Both the position numbers and the translations under genes were made by a program. The notes under the pieces are model-generated. The model saw only the letters and a list, made by a program, of their open reading frames with translations. It searched no databases and had not been told where the DNA came from. Below, one piece after another: positions 21,575 through 32,336 of a DNA stretch of 64,000 nt. Source of the stretch: Kryptolebias marmoratus (Eukaryota; Chordata; Actinopteri; Cyprinodontiformes; Rivulidae). Every line of letters begins with the position of its first letter. The first letter of the stretch is position 1. The stretch covers positions 5,324,980-5,388,979 of the forward strand of contig NC_051434.1 of assembly GCF_001649575.2 (NCBI RefSeq). The letters run 5' to 3'.

Positions 21575-21837
21575 TTTTAGCTAACATGCTAAGCTAACAC
21601 TTCCGACTTTTGCTACTTCCGGGAGACAAGTATAAAAAAATAATTATTCACGATGAGGGTAAGAACACAACCTCCACGTATACTAGAAACGAATAAGAGT
21701 AGATTTGTATGGAGAATACACACACACTGAAACAACATAATTAAACATCGTTTAAAATTATCTGACTGCTACTGAGAGAATAATCACTTCCGGGCTGATC
21801 GTTCCAAACTGCTTTCAAAATAAGAGCGGAAAAGGAC
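21575..21837 (-). promoter_or_regulatory. ZNF promoter unit 4
   Basis: It contains ctaacatgctaagctaacac, ttgctacttccgggagacaag and, at 21785-21827, cacttccgggctgatc...gctttcaaaataagagc. On the gene strand the distal part reads CTTATTTTGAAAGC...GCCCGGAAGTG. It lies 55-320 bp upstream of the MDSRVD exon. Confidence 0.65.
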
Positions 21838-22254
21838 TGATTTTCCCAACCTTTATTTTCTCTTTGACTTACACTGTGGAGTCACAAATGTATCTGTATT
21901 GTTTTGACAGTTTTATATGTAATTTATAAACATACAAAATATCAGAACTTATATAAAAAAATGATGCAACACAAGATCAAATGTCTGTATTGTCATTTGT
22001 TTGTTGTTGATAGCAGATGTGAATGAAGCAAAATATTTATGGAGTGCTGTTTTTTTTTGTATGACAAAAATATACAGAACAGGTACTTTAAAAACACTGG
22101 GGTATAACAGACCACATATTGTCTTTATTTTCTGCTGAGTACAAAACTCTTGTACTCAGCATGTAGCACTTTGGACATTTAAAACCTTATTTTTATCATT
22201 TTTCTTCTCCAAATGTTTCATCTACTGCTTGAGATGAAAATACACAGTGACTGA

Positions 22255-22515
22255 ATTTGCCCTCATGACCTCCACCAAGGTTATGTTTTCTGTAGTGCTA
22301 GTTTGGTAGTCTGTCTGTCTGTCTGTTATCAAGACTACTTTAAAACTAATGAAAACATTTTGATTAAATTTTCAGGAAATGTTGCGGTTTAACAAACAAG
22401 TGATTACATTTTGGTGGTGATCGGGATCACAGTTCGAATTGTACAATTTTTTTAAGAGATAGCATCAGTGACCCTATGGCCTAGGTGGAGGTTTGCAGTC
22501 TCTGAGTGATTCTAG
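22255..22515. mobile_element. MITE-like interspersed repeat
   Basis: It opens cctcatgacctccaccaaggttatgttttc and closes ggcctaggtggaggtttgcagtctctgagtg, so the ends carry an imperfect inverted repeat (cctccaccaagg against ctaggtggagg). Inside are (tctg)n and a tttcaggaaatgttg...tgattacattttggtggtgatcgg phrase. I recognise this as a widespread fish repeat, but I cannot name its family with confidence. Confidence 0.5.
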
Positions 22516-22664
22516 TTTATATTTTCCTTCCAGTTACTGGGACGATCAAGTCATCACATTTTTTAAAAATGTTGCATTTTATGAAATTGCACTGTCCCCT
22601 TTCAAATAAATAAATAAAATAAAGAACAAATCATCGCCTGAAAAACCTGAAACCTGTGAATGTC

Positions 22665-24812
22665 TCATTTGTGTTCTCTGGTGTGATGAGTCAGACTTGA
22701 CTTGAAACTGAAGCTCTGGCCGCAGACCGAGCAGCTGAACGGCTTCTCTCCAGTGTGGACTCTTGAATGTTCCACTAAAGTGTATTTCCTTTTAAAAGCT
22801 GCGCTGCAAACAGAACATTTGAAGGCTCTTTCCTCTGTGTGGACTCGTGTGTGTACCACCAAATCATGTTTTCTTTTAAACGCTGCCTTACAAACAGAGC
22901 AGCTGAAGGGTTTGATGTCAGAGCAGCTGAAGGGTTTGATGTCAGAGCAGCTGAAGGGTTTGTCTTCACTGTGGCATCTCATGTGACGAGTCAGACACAA
23001 CTTGCGACCGAAACTTTGGCCGCAGACCGAGCAGCTGTACGGCGTCTCCCCAGTGTGGATTTTTGTGTGCTCCGTTAAACTCATTTTGCACGGGAAAGCT
23101 TTGTTGCAAAATAAGCAGCTGTAAGGGTTTTCTCCTGTGTGGCATCTCATGTGATAAATTAGATTCTGCTTACTGCTGAACTTTTGATCACAAAGGGAGC
23201 AGCTGAAAGGCTTCTCTCCACTGTGCGTTCTCATGTGTTGCTGTAAGCCACTTTTCCTCGCAAAGGCTGCTGTACAGACGGAGCAGCTGAACGGTTTTTC
23301 CCCAGTGTGGACACTCATGTGGTTCACTAACGTATGTTTCCACGCAAACGCTGCTTTACAGATGGAGCAGCTGAAAGGTTTTTCTCCTGTGTGGACTCTT
23401 TGGTGTCTTGATAGATCTGACCTCTGGCTGAATGTTCTACCACATTCAGTGCAGCTGTGAAACTTCTTACCGCTCTCAGATCCTGCTTCACCGACAGGAA
23501 CTTTATTATTTCTCACAAAGGTTAAAGCTGAAGGAGGTTCACTGTTCGCACAGATTTCATCACTGACATCGGTCTCTGAAAAATCTGGAATTTTTTCTTC
23601 AGGGTCTGAATTTAAATACTGATCTGGATCTGGTCCCGCAGAGTCTCTGTTCTCCTCAGTCTTGCTGAGATAAAGTTCAGAAGTCTGAAGTCTCTCTTCA
23701 TCATCTTCACTCTTTACATGAACAGGGCTGAATATAACCTCTATGATATCATCCTCCACTGGTTCCTGTTTAATCTGTGGGGTCTTCTGGTCCAGACTGG
23801 GACTCCAGTTCTGCTGCTCAGGAGGAAACTCCTTTTTGACCACCAACAGCTGCTGGACGTCTGCAGGAAACAGAAAACCAAACAAGTTATAGGAAACAGT
23901 CTTATATCATAATGAGACTACATAGATTCAGTACATATTTTTCTAATTAACAGTTTTAAAATATTAAAAAGTAAATTTATTCTGGCTGAGACCTTGACTT
24001 CACTGACTAGGCATGACCTGGTTTAAGGTGTAAAGGTACACCACAACATCAAAATGGTGTTATGGCATCAAGTAAACTGAATTTATGATCTTATCATTTC
24101 TCCAGTTTAAATTTCTTGTCATGGTTTTACAGTGTGGGGTTTTCTGCTGGTTTGTAGGACAGATTAGGGCTGTCTAACTCAGACCTGTCGCTGTGAGCTG
24201 TTGTTTAGGTGTGTATGACGGTGAAAAAAAGGAGAATCACTGAGGTGTGCTGATCACAGACTGAAATTATGACCTTAAAGGGGTTTTAAAAGCCCTTTAA
24301 GGTCAGTGTCTCTTTATCTGATTATTCCCAGTGGACAAAAGTGGGTGTAAAATGTTATGGCCTATGCCTGTCTCTGCCTATTAATAATGTTATATAAAAT
24401 ATTGTTCAGAATGTGTGATTTAACATAATACATTTCACCAGGTCCGAGGCTGCAGAACTGCAAACTGGAGCTGGACATCCCATTTTACAACTTGGACTAC
24501 ATTAACTGAAGCAAACACGAAACACTTTTAATGTTTTCATTTTTGACCCTGTTGCAAAAAATAAAATAAAATAAAAAGAATCTGCCGCCTAATTATTGTT
24601 AAGGACAGAGTTTAGTTACAAATTCTGTCGCTGACATACAACTGAGTGATGATGCCACTCAGTTATAGTTAGAAATGGGACTATAAATCTATATCAGAGT
24701 AACACAAAGATAAATTTATAAAGGCAACTATGTTTATTATCAGTGCAGAAGCGTCAAAAACACTGATCATTCCCATTGATTTCTGCCTACCACTGTGTGT
24801 TGGTTTGTCCAT
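22665..24812 (-). CDS. C2H2 zinc-finger protein, 9 fingers, two exons
   Basis: Exon 22665-23860 is firm. The first exon 24791-24812 (MDKPTHS, donor G/GTAGGC, phase 1) is weaker, but sits in the degenerate copy of the shared first exon and keeps the frame (1218 nt, 405 aa). Exon 2: [47 protein letters not shown]. Nine fingers run from [20 protein letters not shown] to [19 protein letters not shown]. Between fingers 6 and 7 the start of a finger is repeated: [16 protein letters not shown], then [12 protein letters not shown]. This adds two orphan cysteines and a 16-residue spacer from a 24-bp tandem repeat. Confidence 0.75.
22898..22962. repeat. 24-bp tandem repeat inside the finger array
   Basis: agcagctgaagggtttgatg tcag is repeated head to tail twice, and a third copy ends in tgtc. 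The unit is 24 bp, so the frame is kept. It inserts two partial finger starts into the 22665-24812 protein. Confidence 0.85.
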
Positions 24813-24924
24813 CTCATTTAGTTATCTCCAACGCTATTCACATTTGAGGATTTCATGACAGCAGAAACATCAATCTTCTCTCCGAATTGTCTCCCTCTCG
24901 CTGATGTTCAGTTCTTCATCGCTG

Positions 24925-25163
24925 TTTTCACTTAGCATGCTAAGCTAACACTCGCGAGAGACAAGTCAGCTAAAATTATTCACAAAGAAAGTAAAGAGCA
25001 CAACTTCTATTAAGACGCCTCACAAGATAGATATAAAACTGCCTTGAAACGTAGAATACACGCAATGAAAGAAACCTGCTCTCTTCGTAGCTTCTGCTAC
25101 AACAAAAATCACTTCCGGGTTCACGGCCCGACGACTGTTCTCATCCGCTTTCAAAATAAAAGC
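24925..25163 (-). promoter_or_regulatory. ZNF promoter unit 5
   Basis: cttagcatgctaagctaacac, cgagagacaagtcagctaaaattattcac and, at 25110-25163, cacttccgggttcacgg...ccgctttcaaaataaaagc. The gene-strand order TTTTATTTTGAAAGC...ACCCGGAAGTG matches units 2, 4 and 7. Confidence 0.65.
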
Positions 25164-25938
25164 TTCGAGATTGAACCCAAGTGATTATGAATTGAACAGA
25201 AACCACATAACACACACGTTTTTATGAAGTCTGTCAAGTGTCAAGTGTGAAGGCTGTTCCCTCAGTTTATTAAATCACGTGCACACAAATTTGCTGACAT
25301 ACATTCTGTAAGGTGACAAGGATCATTGTTTAGGTTTAGTGTTGCTGGGAAGTTGGTCAATTTCTTATTACTAAGATCAGAAATGTCTAAACAAATCCTT
25401 GTAAATACACAAAATTTACCCCTCTTTAAGTAAAACAAATAAAAAGACAAAACACTACAGCCTAATATAAAAACAAACACATTCTAGGCTGGACAAGTGC
25501 TTTAGAGTTAGATACAAATAAACCTGGAAATTATCCTAAATAATACAAACTTACATGTTTTTAACTTAACTGTTAGGAAATCATAAGGAGCCATAAATAT
25601 CCAATAAATAAATGTAACGTGCAAATAATACATTGACAATCAAGGTGGTGGCTGTATTTAAAATCTCAGAATGGAAAATATATTCTCTTCAAACCGTCCA
25701 GTTTGATGTTTGACTCTGCTGTATTGTGTAAAAATCTCAAGCCACCACACAAGCAATTATATTTTGCTACCAATAAACCAGCCTTTCAGGTATTTAACTT
25801 TTAAATTTCATTTTAAAGATGACAGTTTGTTCAGATCAAATTTCTTGCTGCGGCTGTCGCAGCTGAACAGCTCCTCTCCAGTCTGGGCGCTCAAGTGTTT
25901 ATTGGCCACCGTCAGCCAAGAAAACTCGTCAACTCTAT
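25164..25938. other. Spacer, no gene; fossil finger at the right edge
   Basis: 25850-25938 keeps a degenerate finger in the 3' flank of the next exon (a gcagctgaacagctcctctccagtc relic). The remainder shows no exon or named element. Confidence 0.4.
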
Positions 25939-26417
25939 TCAAGATGTGTTGTAGCTGAGCGGCTCCTCTCCAGCGTGGGTTCTTCTGTGGCGGACTAAAG
26001 AGTCTTTCCATTTGAACGTGGCCTTGCAGATACAACAGCTGAAGGACTTTCCTCTTGTGTGGCGTGTCATGTGGCGAGTTACATTTGACTTCTGACCGAA
26101 TCCTTGACCACAAACAGAGCAGTTGAAAGGTTTGTCTCCCGTGTGAATCCTATTGTGTCTGAAAAGATCTATCTTGCGGTTGAATGTTTTACCACATTGG
26201 GTGCAGCTGTGAATCTTCTTACTCCTCCTACGTCTTGTGTTACCGACAGGAACATTTTTATAGGAGTTCAGACATGGCTGAAGTTCGGTGCTCTTCAAAG
26301 GAACAGAACTGGACTCTGTGACGGTCTCCTCTTCTTGCTGTTTAAAGCCTGGGGGCTCCTGGTCCGGTCTGGGGCTCCGGTTCTGCTCCTCTTTAGTCAC
26401 AAACAGCTGCTGGATGT
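25939..26417 (-). CDS. Short C2H2 zinc-finger exon, 3 fingers
   Basis: Exon from the ttgcag acceptor at 26417 (phase 1): DIQQLFVTKEEQNRSPRPDQ, then a shortened linker (GFKQQEEETVTES) without the VKSEDDEE segment. Three fingers follow: HSCTQCGKTFNRKIDLFRH, FNCSVCGQGFGQKSNVTRH and [19 protein letters not shown], ending AGEEPLSYNTS-stop. Further finger relics downstream (to about 25850) show that the array was longer. No first exon of its own was seen. It may be used with the promoter at 28.7 kb or be inactive. Confidence 0.65.
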
Positions 26418-26903
26418 CTGCAAGAAACAAAAACACTTAAGTAACTGGAAACAGTTTTCATGTCATCAATGAAACGATCGCAAATATAGTCTATAGTTTA
26501 TTCAACTTTAAAGTTTTAAAATATAAAAAATAGTACAGTTCTCGAACAACCCAGACAGATCCGGTTGCCACAGATTGATTATGTGCCAATGGGACACACA
26601 GATTAAAACAATTAATTCATTTCAGACACCTCTGATCTTCTTGCAAAGCATACCTGTTTACAGAATCAATTTCTTCTGCTCCAACCTCTCCACCGGCATG
26701 CATAAAAGAGCTGTCAAAGGATGTGTTCAATAACAGCGTCAGTCTCTATAAAACAGGTGCATTCTCAGCTAAGATTCTCGTCTACACATGACAGCGGGGC
26801 AAACTGAGTGAGTTCTCACCTGTGGGATTTCTCATGTGCTGTGATAAAGTGCACCGAATCTAAACTCACTGAAGCTCTGACCACAGACCATACAGCTGAA
26901 GGA
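26418..26903. other. Spacer with fossil fingers next to the 26904 stop
   Basis: 26800-26903: directly after the HTGK-stop of the next gene, the same frame reads SFSCMVCGQSFSEFRF before it decays. The stop TAA therefore replaced a linker residue, and an old finger became 3' UTR. Otherwise nothing recognised. Confidence 0.6.
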
Positions 26904-28054
26904 TTATTTACCTGTGTGGATTCTCTTGTGTTCCACGAAGTCCTGCCACCTTTCAAATGTCGCCTTGCAAACCGAGCAGCTGAAATGTTTTTCTTCCTGG
27001 TGAGTTCTTGCGTGTTTTGTGAGGCTGTGTTTCCATTTGAAAGCTGCGTGACAGACGGAACAGCTAAAAGGTGTCTCTCCAGTGTGAAGTCTCATGTGAG
27101 AAGTTAGACCATATTTGCAGATGAAGCTCTGGCCACAGATTGAGCAACTGTAAGGCCTCTCTCCAGTGTGGGTCCTTGTGTGTTGTACAAGACTTTGTTT
27201 CCATTTGAAAGCTGTGTGACAGATGGAACAAATGAAAGGTTTCTCTCCAGTGTGAAGTCTCATGTGACAATTTAGACCATACTTGCGACTAAAGCTTTGG
27301 CCACAGACTGGGCAGCTGTAATGCCTCTCTGCAGTGTGGGTTGTTTTGTGCTTCAATAAATTAATTTTGCACTGAAAGGTTTTGTTACAAAATGAGCAGC
27401 AATAAGGTGATTTACTGTGACGTCTCAAATGAGACGTTAGACTGTTCTTTCTACAAAACGTCTGACCACAAAGAGAGCAACTGAAAGGTTTCTCTCCAGT
27501 GTGCGACCTCGCGTGTTGCACTAAAGAATGTTTCCTGGTAAAAGCTGCTTTGCAAACTGAGCAGCTGAAGGGTTTTTCTCTTGTGTGGATTATTTTGTGT
27601 CTTAGGAGATACAAATTGTGGCTGAATTTTTCTCCACATTCAGTGCAGCTGTAAATTTTCCTGCTTCTCTCAGATCTTGTGTCACCTACAGGAGCTTTGT
27701 TATTTCTGTTTAAAGCTGACTGAGGTTCACTGTTCTCCTCCCAGTTTCCATCACTGACATCTGTCTCTGACAAATCTGAAGGGTTGTCCTCAGGATCTGT
27801 TTCTAAACACTGATCTGGTTCTGGTCCCAAACTGTCTCTGTTCTCCTCAGTCTGGTTGTGATGAAGCTCAGATGACAGAGGTTCCTCTTCATCATCCTCA
27901 TCCTTCACAGGGACAGAACTGAATGTGAAATCTGTGATGTCAGCCTCTTCCTGTTCCTCTTTAATGTCCGGGGTCTTCTGGTCCTGCTGATCCAGACTAC
28001 AGTTCTGCTCCTCAGGAGGAAACTCCTCTTTGACCACCAACATCTGCTGAACGT
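26904..28054 (-). CDS. C2H2 zinc-finger protein exon, 9 fingers
   Basis: Exon from a tandem acceptor (ccagcag; start 28054, or 28057 with one extra Gln). [33 protein letters not shown] and VKDEDDEEEPLSS lead into nine fingers from [19 protein letters not shown] to [19 protein letters not shown], ending TGK-stop. Fingers 1-3, the acidic spacer and their DNA are almost identical to the 33565 gene. No usable first exon lies between here and the promoter at 28.65 kb. A LINE tail abuts that promoter exactly where the first exon lies in the other units. Expression would need another upstream exon or promoter. Confidence 0.75.
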
Positions 28055-28579
28055 CTGCTGGAAACAGAAACACAAACAAGTTAATCAAATTACATATATT
28101 GAGTTTTTTTTTTTTTTTTAAGATTCAAAAGGTAACGGTTTGATTCTGGTTGACTACACTGACCGTAACTTTAAAAGCAACAAGCAGAAACAAGTTACTT
28201 TTCAAAAGCCCTTTTCAAAGTTTAAATAAGTGATGAATCTATTAATTAGTTAAAGTGAGGACTTTCACTGGTCCATTTTTTAGTTAATGTTTCATACAGC
28301 TTTTTTCAGACATGCCTGTGAGAAGGAAAGTGCCAGAGTGTCTGTTCTTAGCTTCAAATCTCTTTTCTGAAATGTGCGTGATCTGTTTTAATAAATGACA
28401 ATTATTTTGCACGTGCATTTCTTGTCTTTCAGTTCATGTGTGCACACTTTACAAAAACTCCAGCTACAGCCACAGTCATGTGTATTCACACACACACACA
28501 GGTAAATAATGTCAAAGAATTTGCATGTTTGCTCCGGTTTCCTTCCCCAGTCTTAAAAACGTGCATGATAGGCTTCCTT

Positions 28580-28649
28580 CAGGCCCAGGCCTCCCTTGAA
28601 AAAGAGATCTGAGATCTTAATGGGACTTGCCTGGTTAAATGAAAAAAAT
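28580..28649 (+). mobile_element. LINE 3' tail abutting a ZNF promoter
   Basis: cccttgaaaaagagatctga gatcttaatgggacttgcctggttaaatgaaaa is the same tail as at 31015-31107. It ends directly against the gctaagctaacac box of promoter unit 6. Confidence 0.6.
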
Positions 28650-28863
28650 GCTAAGCTAACACATGTGACTTTTGTCGCTTCCGGGAGACAAGTCAACTAA
28701 AATTATTCACACCGATGCTAAAGAGCACGACGTCCATCAAACCACATCTACGAGAAACACAGAAATGTGGCTCAGCAGGGAGAAAACACACACTGAAATA
28801 ACAAAACCGAACTTTTTCCAAAGCTTCTGTTGCTACGTTCCAATCCGCTTTCAAAATAAGAGC
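28650..28863 (-). promoter_or_regulatory. ZNF promoter unit 6, first exon lost
   Basis: gctaagctaacacatgtgacttttgtcgcttccgggagacaag and aactaaaattattcac match the other units. The distal part (28837-28863) keeps ccgctttcaaaataagagc but not cacttccggg. The usual first exon downstream on the minus strand is replaced by a LINE tail. Confidence 0.6.
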
Positions 28864-29436
28864 ACAAACCACAGCACGCACTTTGTGAAGGCTGTCAAGT
28901 CACAGGTTTTGATCTACCAACAAAGAATATCCATAACATCAATTTAGTGAAAACTGCACAGATTTGTTTTTAGACATAATTCTGTGTAGTTAGACAGTTT
29001 CTTAAACAAATCAATAATAAACAAAAAGTACCTCTCTTTAAGTACAACAAAATACTACAACCTAATATTAAGAAAACAAATTGTACTCTTGACTGGACAA
29101 GTGCTTAAGAATCAGAGTAACCTGATGATATAAATCTCCAAAATGGTACGAGTTTGTATCCAGTTTAACTGTTAAAATAACAATATGAAAAGTCATAAAT
29201 GTCTGATAAAAGAAAGGTTCAAACAATGTCGATTTAGGGTTGTGACTTTATCTTTATCTTGTCTAGCTTCTTTGAAATTCCTAAAATTGAAATCACTTAT
29301 TTTAATATGGCCCTTTAATCCTATTTAATTTTTAAAATTCTCAGGTCTGCTTTTTTTTTGTTTATTTACAAAAAAATTGTGAAAAATGTTTTGACAACAA
29401 ATCAATGTTTAAAAAAAAAATCACCACACAAAATAC
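28864..29436. other. Region where the THAP gene breaks off
   Basis: Between the last recognisable THAP-gene exon (ends 29437, donor GTATTT) and promoter unit 6, I see no further exon of that gene and no intact repeat. Confidence 0.5.
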
Positions 29437-32268
29437 CTTTCTCCATGCGCCAAGTGTTGTAATATTGATCGATTCCCCTCAGAAACTTCTGAATCTGTGG
29501 GTGTTGGACAGTCACAATGCAGTCAAGATTAACCTTGAGCTCCTTCAAAAATGCAAGGCTTCTCTTCAGACCCTCCTCCTCCATATGAGAGCTGCCGCCT
29601 TCCTCGTTGCTCTATAAACCACACAAAAAAAGATGAACATTTATTTAAATAAAAGATGCCACATGTGCAAGTCTTTTCTTCTCAACAGAGTAATCTCTAC
29701 TCACCTGAACTAACTGGATATTTATCACAGTGTTGGTTTTCAGGTCCATCACTGTGTAGCTCCCACATTTTGCAGAATGACCTACAAGAATACATTTTAA
29801 GTAAATCTATCACACTTCATCACATATTAATTTGTATGCAACGTACCTGGAGAGTCAGCTCTAATGTCGCCACCAGTTATGGCATTTTCCCTACTAAGGT
29901 GTAGCAGCAAGTCATCTTGAGACTGAGCAGGTTCACCACACATACGTGCACGTCGACAGAAAGTGTCATAAAGGAATGTTTGCAGATGTGTAGCCCTGAA
30001 GATCTGATGGTACAAAGGTGGCAAATTCATTCAGATAACTGCATTTGAAGCTGGCACAATTAAGATTATTTAATTTAATTTTAAATTCACAACTATGGCC
30101 AATTTTAATACCTTCTGAATTGTAATAAATGATGCTCCAGAGAGATATGCTGCGGCAGAGAGATGAAGATTTCTGGCTGGGGCGTTACCAAGTAGTGGTC
30201 GGCTCTTCCATGTTCGGCTGTACTCGCAGTGGAGGCACTTCTGCACCACGGAGATGAACGTCCCGAGTCGTCGGGTTTGAACGGTGCATGGGTGCTTGCA
30301 CACAGGACACTCCTTGAACAGCTTCATAATGCCAGTCTTGTTAACAATAGGTTTTTTCTCAACATGCATTGGAGTTGTCGTAATATATCTGTAAATTAAT
30401 ACATACAAACTCATGAAATTCAACATGATACAAGTCATATCAGCGTGTTCAAAAAGATAATCCTTTACTCACAAAACGTCCGCCGACACGCTTAAAGCAG
30501 CGACAGAATCTGCGGCATCATGAGTGGGGTCCAGCCTTTGAGGAGCGACTGTTGAACCGCTGCCCTCCAGATCGATTTCCATGTCCTCCACCAGATCAGG
30601 TGTCTTTATAGGAGCTGAGGTCACGATAGGAGGCGGTGGAGAGAAGGGAACTGTTGCCATGCCAACGCCAATGCCAATGCCAATGTGCTCGGCTGACCAA
30701 GTAGCCTGGACACCTTATCAGGTAAAGAAAATGTCAATAAACATAAGGTCTTCATTGTGAAAACTTATTTTAACTTTCAGTGATCCTAATAAAGTCTGAA
30801 CTCAATTTGGGAAGAAATGTTTTTAGTTTTCTGCTCCGTCTTCTTGAAATCAGTTGCAGAAATACATGAAACTAAAGGTGCTGTTTTCACTAAATGTTTT
30901 AAGGCTGTTCTTACTGACTTTGAGAAGGAATCATCTGTTTGTAAATGTTCTAACTGAGTTATTTATTTACGACGATGGCGGCTTTTCTGTTTTTGCTGTG
31001 AACGTTCTGTAATTTCTGTGTGCTGCTGCCAGTCTCGGCCAGGATTCTCTTTCAAAAGAGATTTGTAATCTCAATGGGATTTTCCTGGTGAAATAAACAA
31101 GTAAAAATATGAAGCCAAAAGAGCTCCAAGCTTCCTGAACACCAGTTCTAAACATTTCAAGAGAAACTACACACCTTTGGATCTGAAGTTTGGTTGAAGA
31201 GTCCGCTGAGACAGCTGTGTACCGACAGTCCGTTTCTGAATCGGTGCAGTTTCTGTTTGACAGCCGACTTCTCTCGTAGTTGGAGATGTTGAAGCCTGTA
31301 AGATAAGGGACGGGTTAATATAAATGCCATTTTGAGTGCCAAAAAAAGTGCTGAAATCGCCCTTTATTGAGGTCTCATGAATCAGATTAAGGTTACACAA
31401 ATCACACAGTCGATTTTAAATATTCTGCTATTAGTTGAGAATAATCTGGTCCAGGTTTGAGGAGTCCAGGTGTTGTAGTTTTGGAGCTGGACCAGTTCTA
31501 GTGTGATCCGGATGCAAAAAAGGTGCTGAAATCGCCTTTTTTTGAGGTTTCACAAATCAGATTAGGATTTCACAAATCACACATTTGGTTTTAAATGTTC
31601 TGCTATTAGTTGAAAATAATCTAGTCCAGATTAGAAGAGTCTAGGTGTTATAGTTTTTTTAACTAGAGTAGATTGAAGATGCTGAAGGTAGCGAAAAATA
31701 AGATGGAATCGCCCTTTAACAATTTACTGCAATCGGAAACCAACTTCAGCTTCGTCTGTGACACTAACACACTGCATTAAAAAAACATAAAAACTCTGAG
31801 GGATTAAACGCTGCGGATCTGACGCATATTTATATCAGTCCCGACAGTAAATGCGCAGATATTGCGGGTAATGTAAGATGAGACAGGGGGCTAGCAGAGG
31901 CTAATGTTTAGCGTTAGCTTGTGCTAAAATCACGCTCGTGCCGAACAACAATCATTAAAACACACAGGACACCATTGTGTACTTACATCGCCATCATCCG
32001 CAGATTGGTGACGAACAGCAGGGACAGAACCTTCCTTCAGTCGGAGTCTTTTGGCGAATCCTGCCGCGTACTGCTGGTAGTTCTCGAAAGACTCCTTCCT
32101 GAAATGATTTGCGCAAACCACAACTTTTTTCGGCAACATGGCGGGGACGTCGCCGTCGAAAATAAAATCAAGCCACGCAGATCTGTTCTCCGTGCCCGGG
32201 AGAACATGCAGGGATACATGTTCTGTACTGCAGCCGACAACGAAACACCTTCCTTTTCCAGCAGACAT
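29437..32268 (-). CDS. THAP-domain, Kolobok-like transposase gene, 3'-truncated, 7 exons
   Basis: Exons 31987-32268, 31175-31295, 30473-30713, 30112-30388, 29847-30003, 29705-29781 and 29437-29611. All junctions are GT-AG and keep frame. Exon 1 is a THAP domain: MSAGKGRCFVVGC, a Trp, CANHF, then a C-terminal VPAV-like element (zinc by C-x4-C...C-x2-H). Exon 2 reads ...REVGCQTE...FRSKG. Exon 4 has CPVCKHPC and CLHCEYSRTW. Exon 5/6 joins GGDIRADSPG to HSAKCGSYTVMDLKTNT, which I take for the first catalytic Asp region. Exon 7 has LDCIVTVQHPQIQKF, where as I recall the family has Asp-Arg-His after IVT. The catalytic remainder (Glu region) is absent. Either a dying transposase or a remnant DNA-binding gene. 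Confidence 0.75.
31015..31107 (+). mobile_element. LINE 3' tail in a THAP-gene intron
   Basis: ctctttcaaaagagatttgt aatctcaatgggattttcctggtgaaataaac is the same tail type as 28580-28649, here in antisense orientation to the THAP gene. Confidence 0.55.
31348..31720. repeat. Tandem repeat, period about 175 bp, in THAP intron 1
   Basis: gtgctgaaatcgcc followed by tttgaggt(c/t)tca and, later, ctggtccaggtttgaggagtccaggtgttgtag occurs from 31348 and again from 31523 with scattered differences. A third partial copy (ggaatcgccctttaac) starts near 31698. Confidence 0.7.
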
Positions 32269-32336
32269 TTTTTCAGCAGCAAACAAAGCGCGCCCTGTCG
32301 CGGGAGCGCGCATCGCTCTGTGCGTTCTTCTTCTTC

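Noticed and set aside
22898..22962. CRISPR-like or regulatory repeat
   Set aside because: No spacers; it is an in-frame tandem repeat inside a coding exon of a vertebrate gene.
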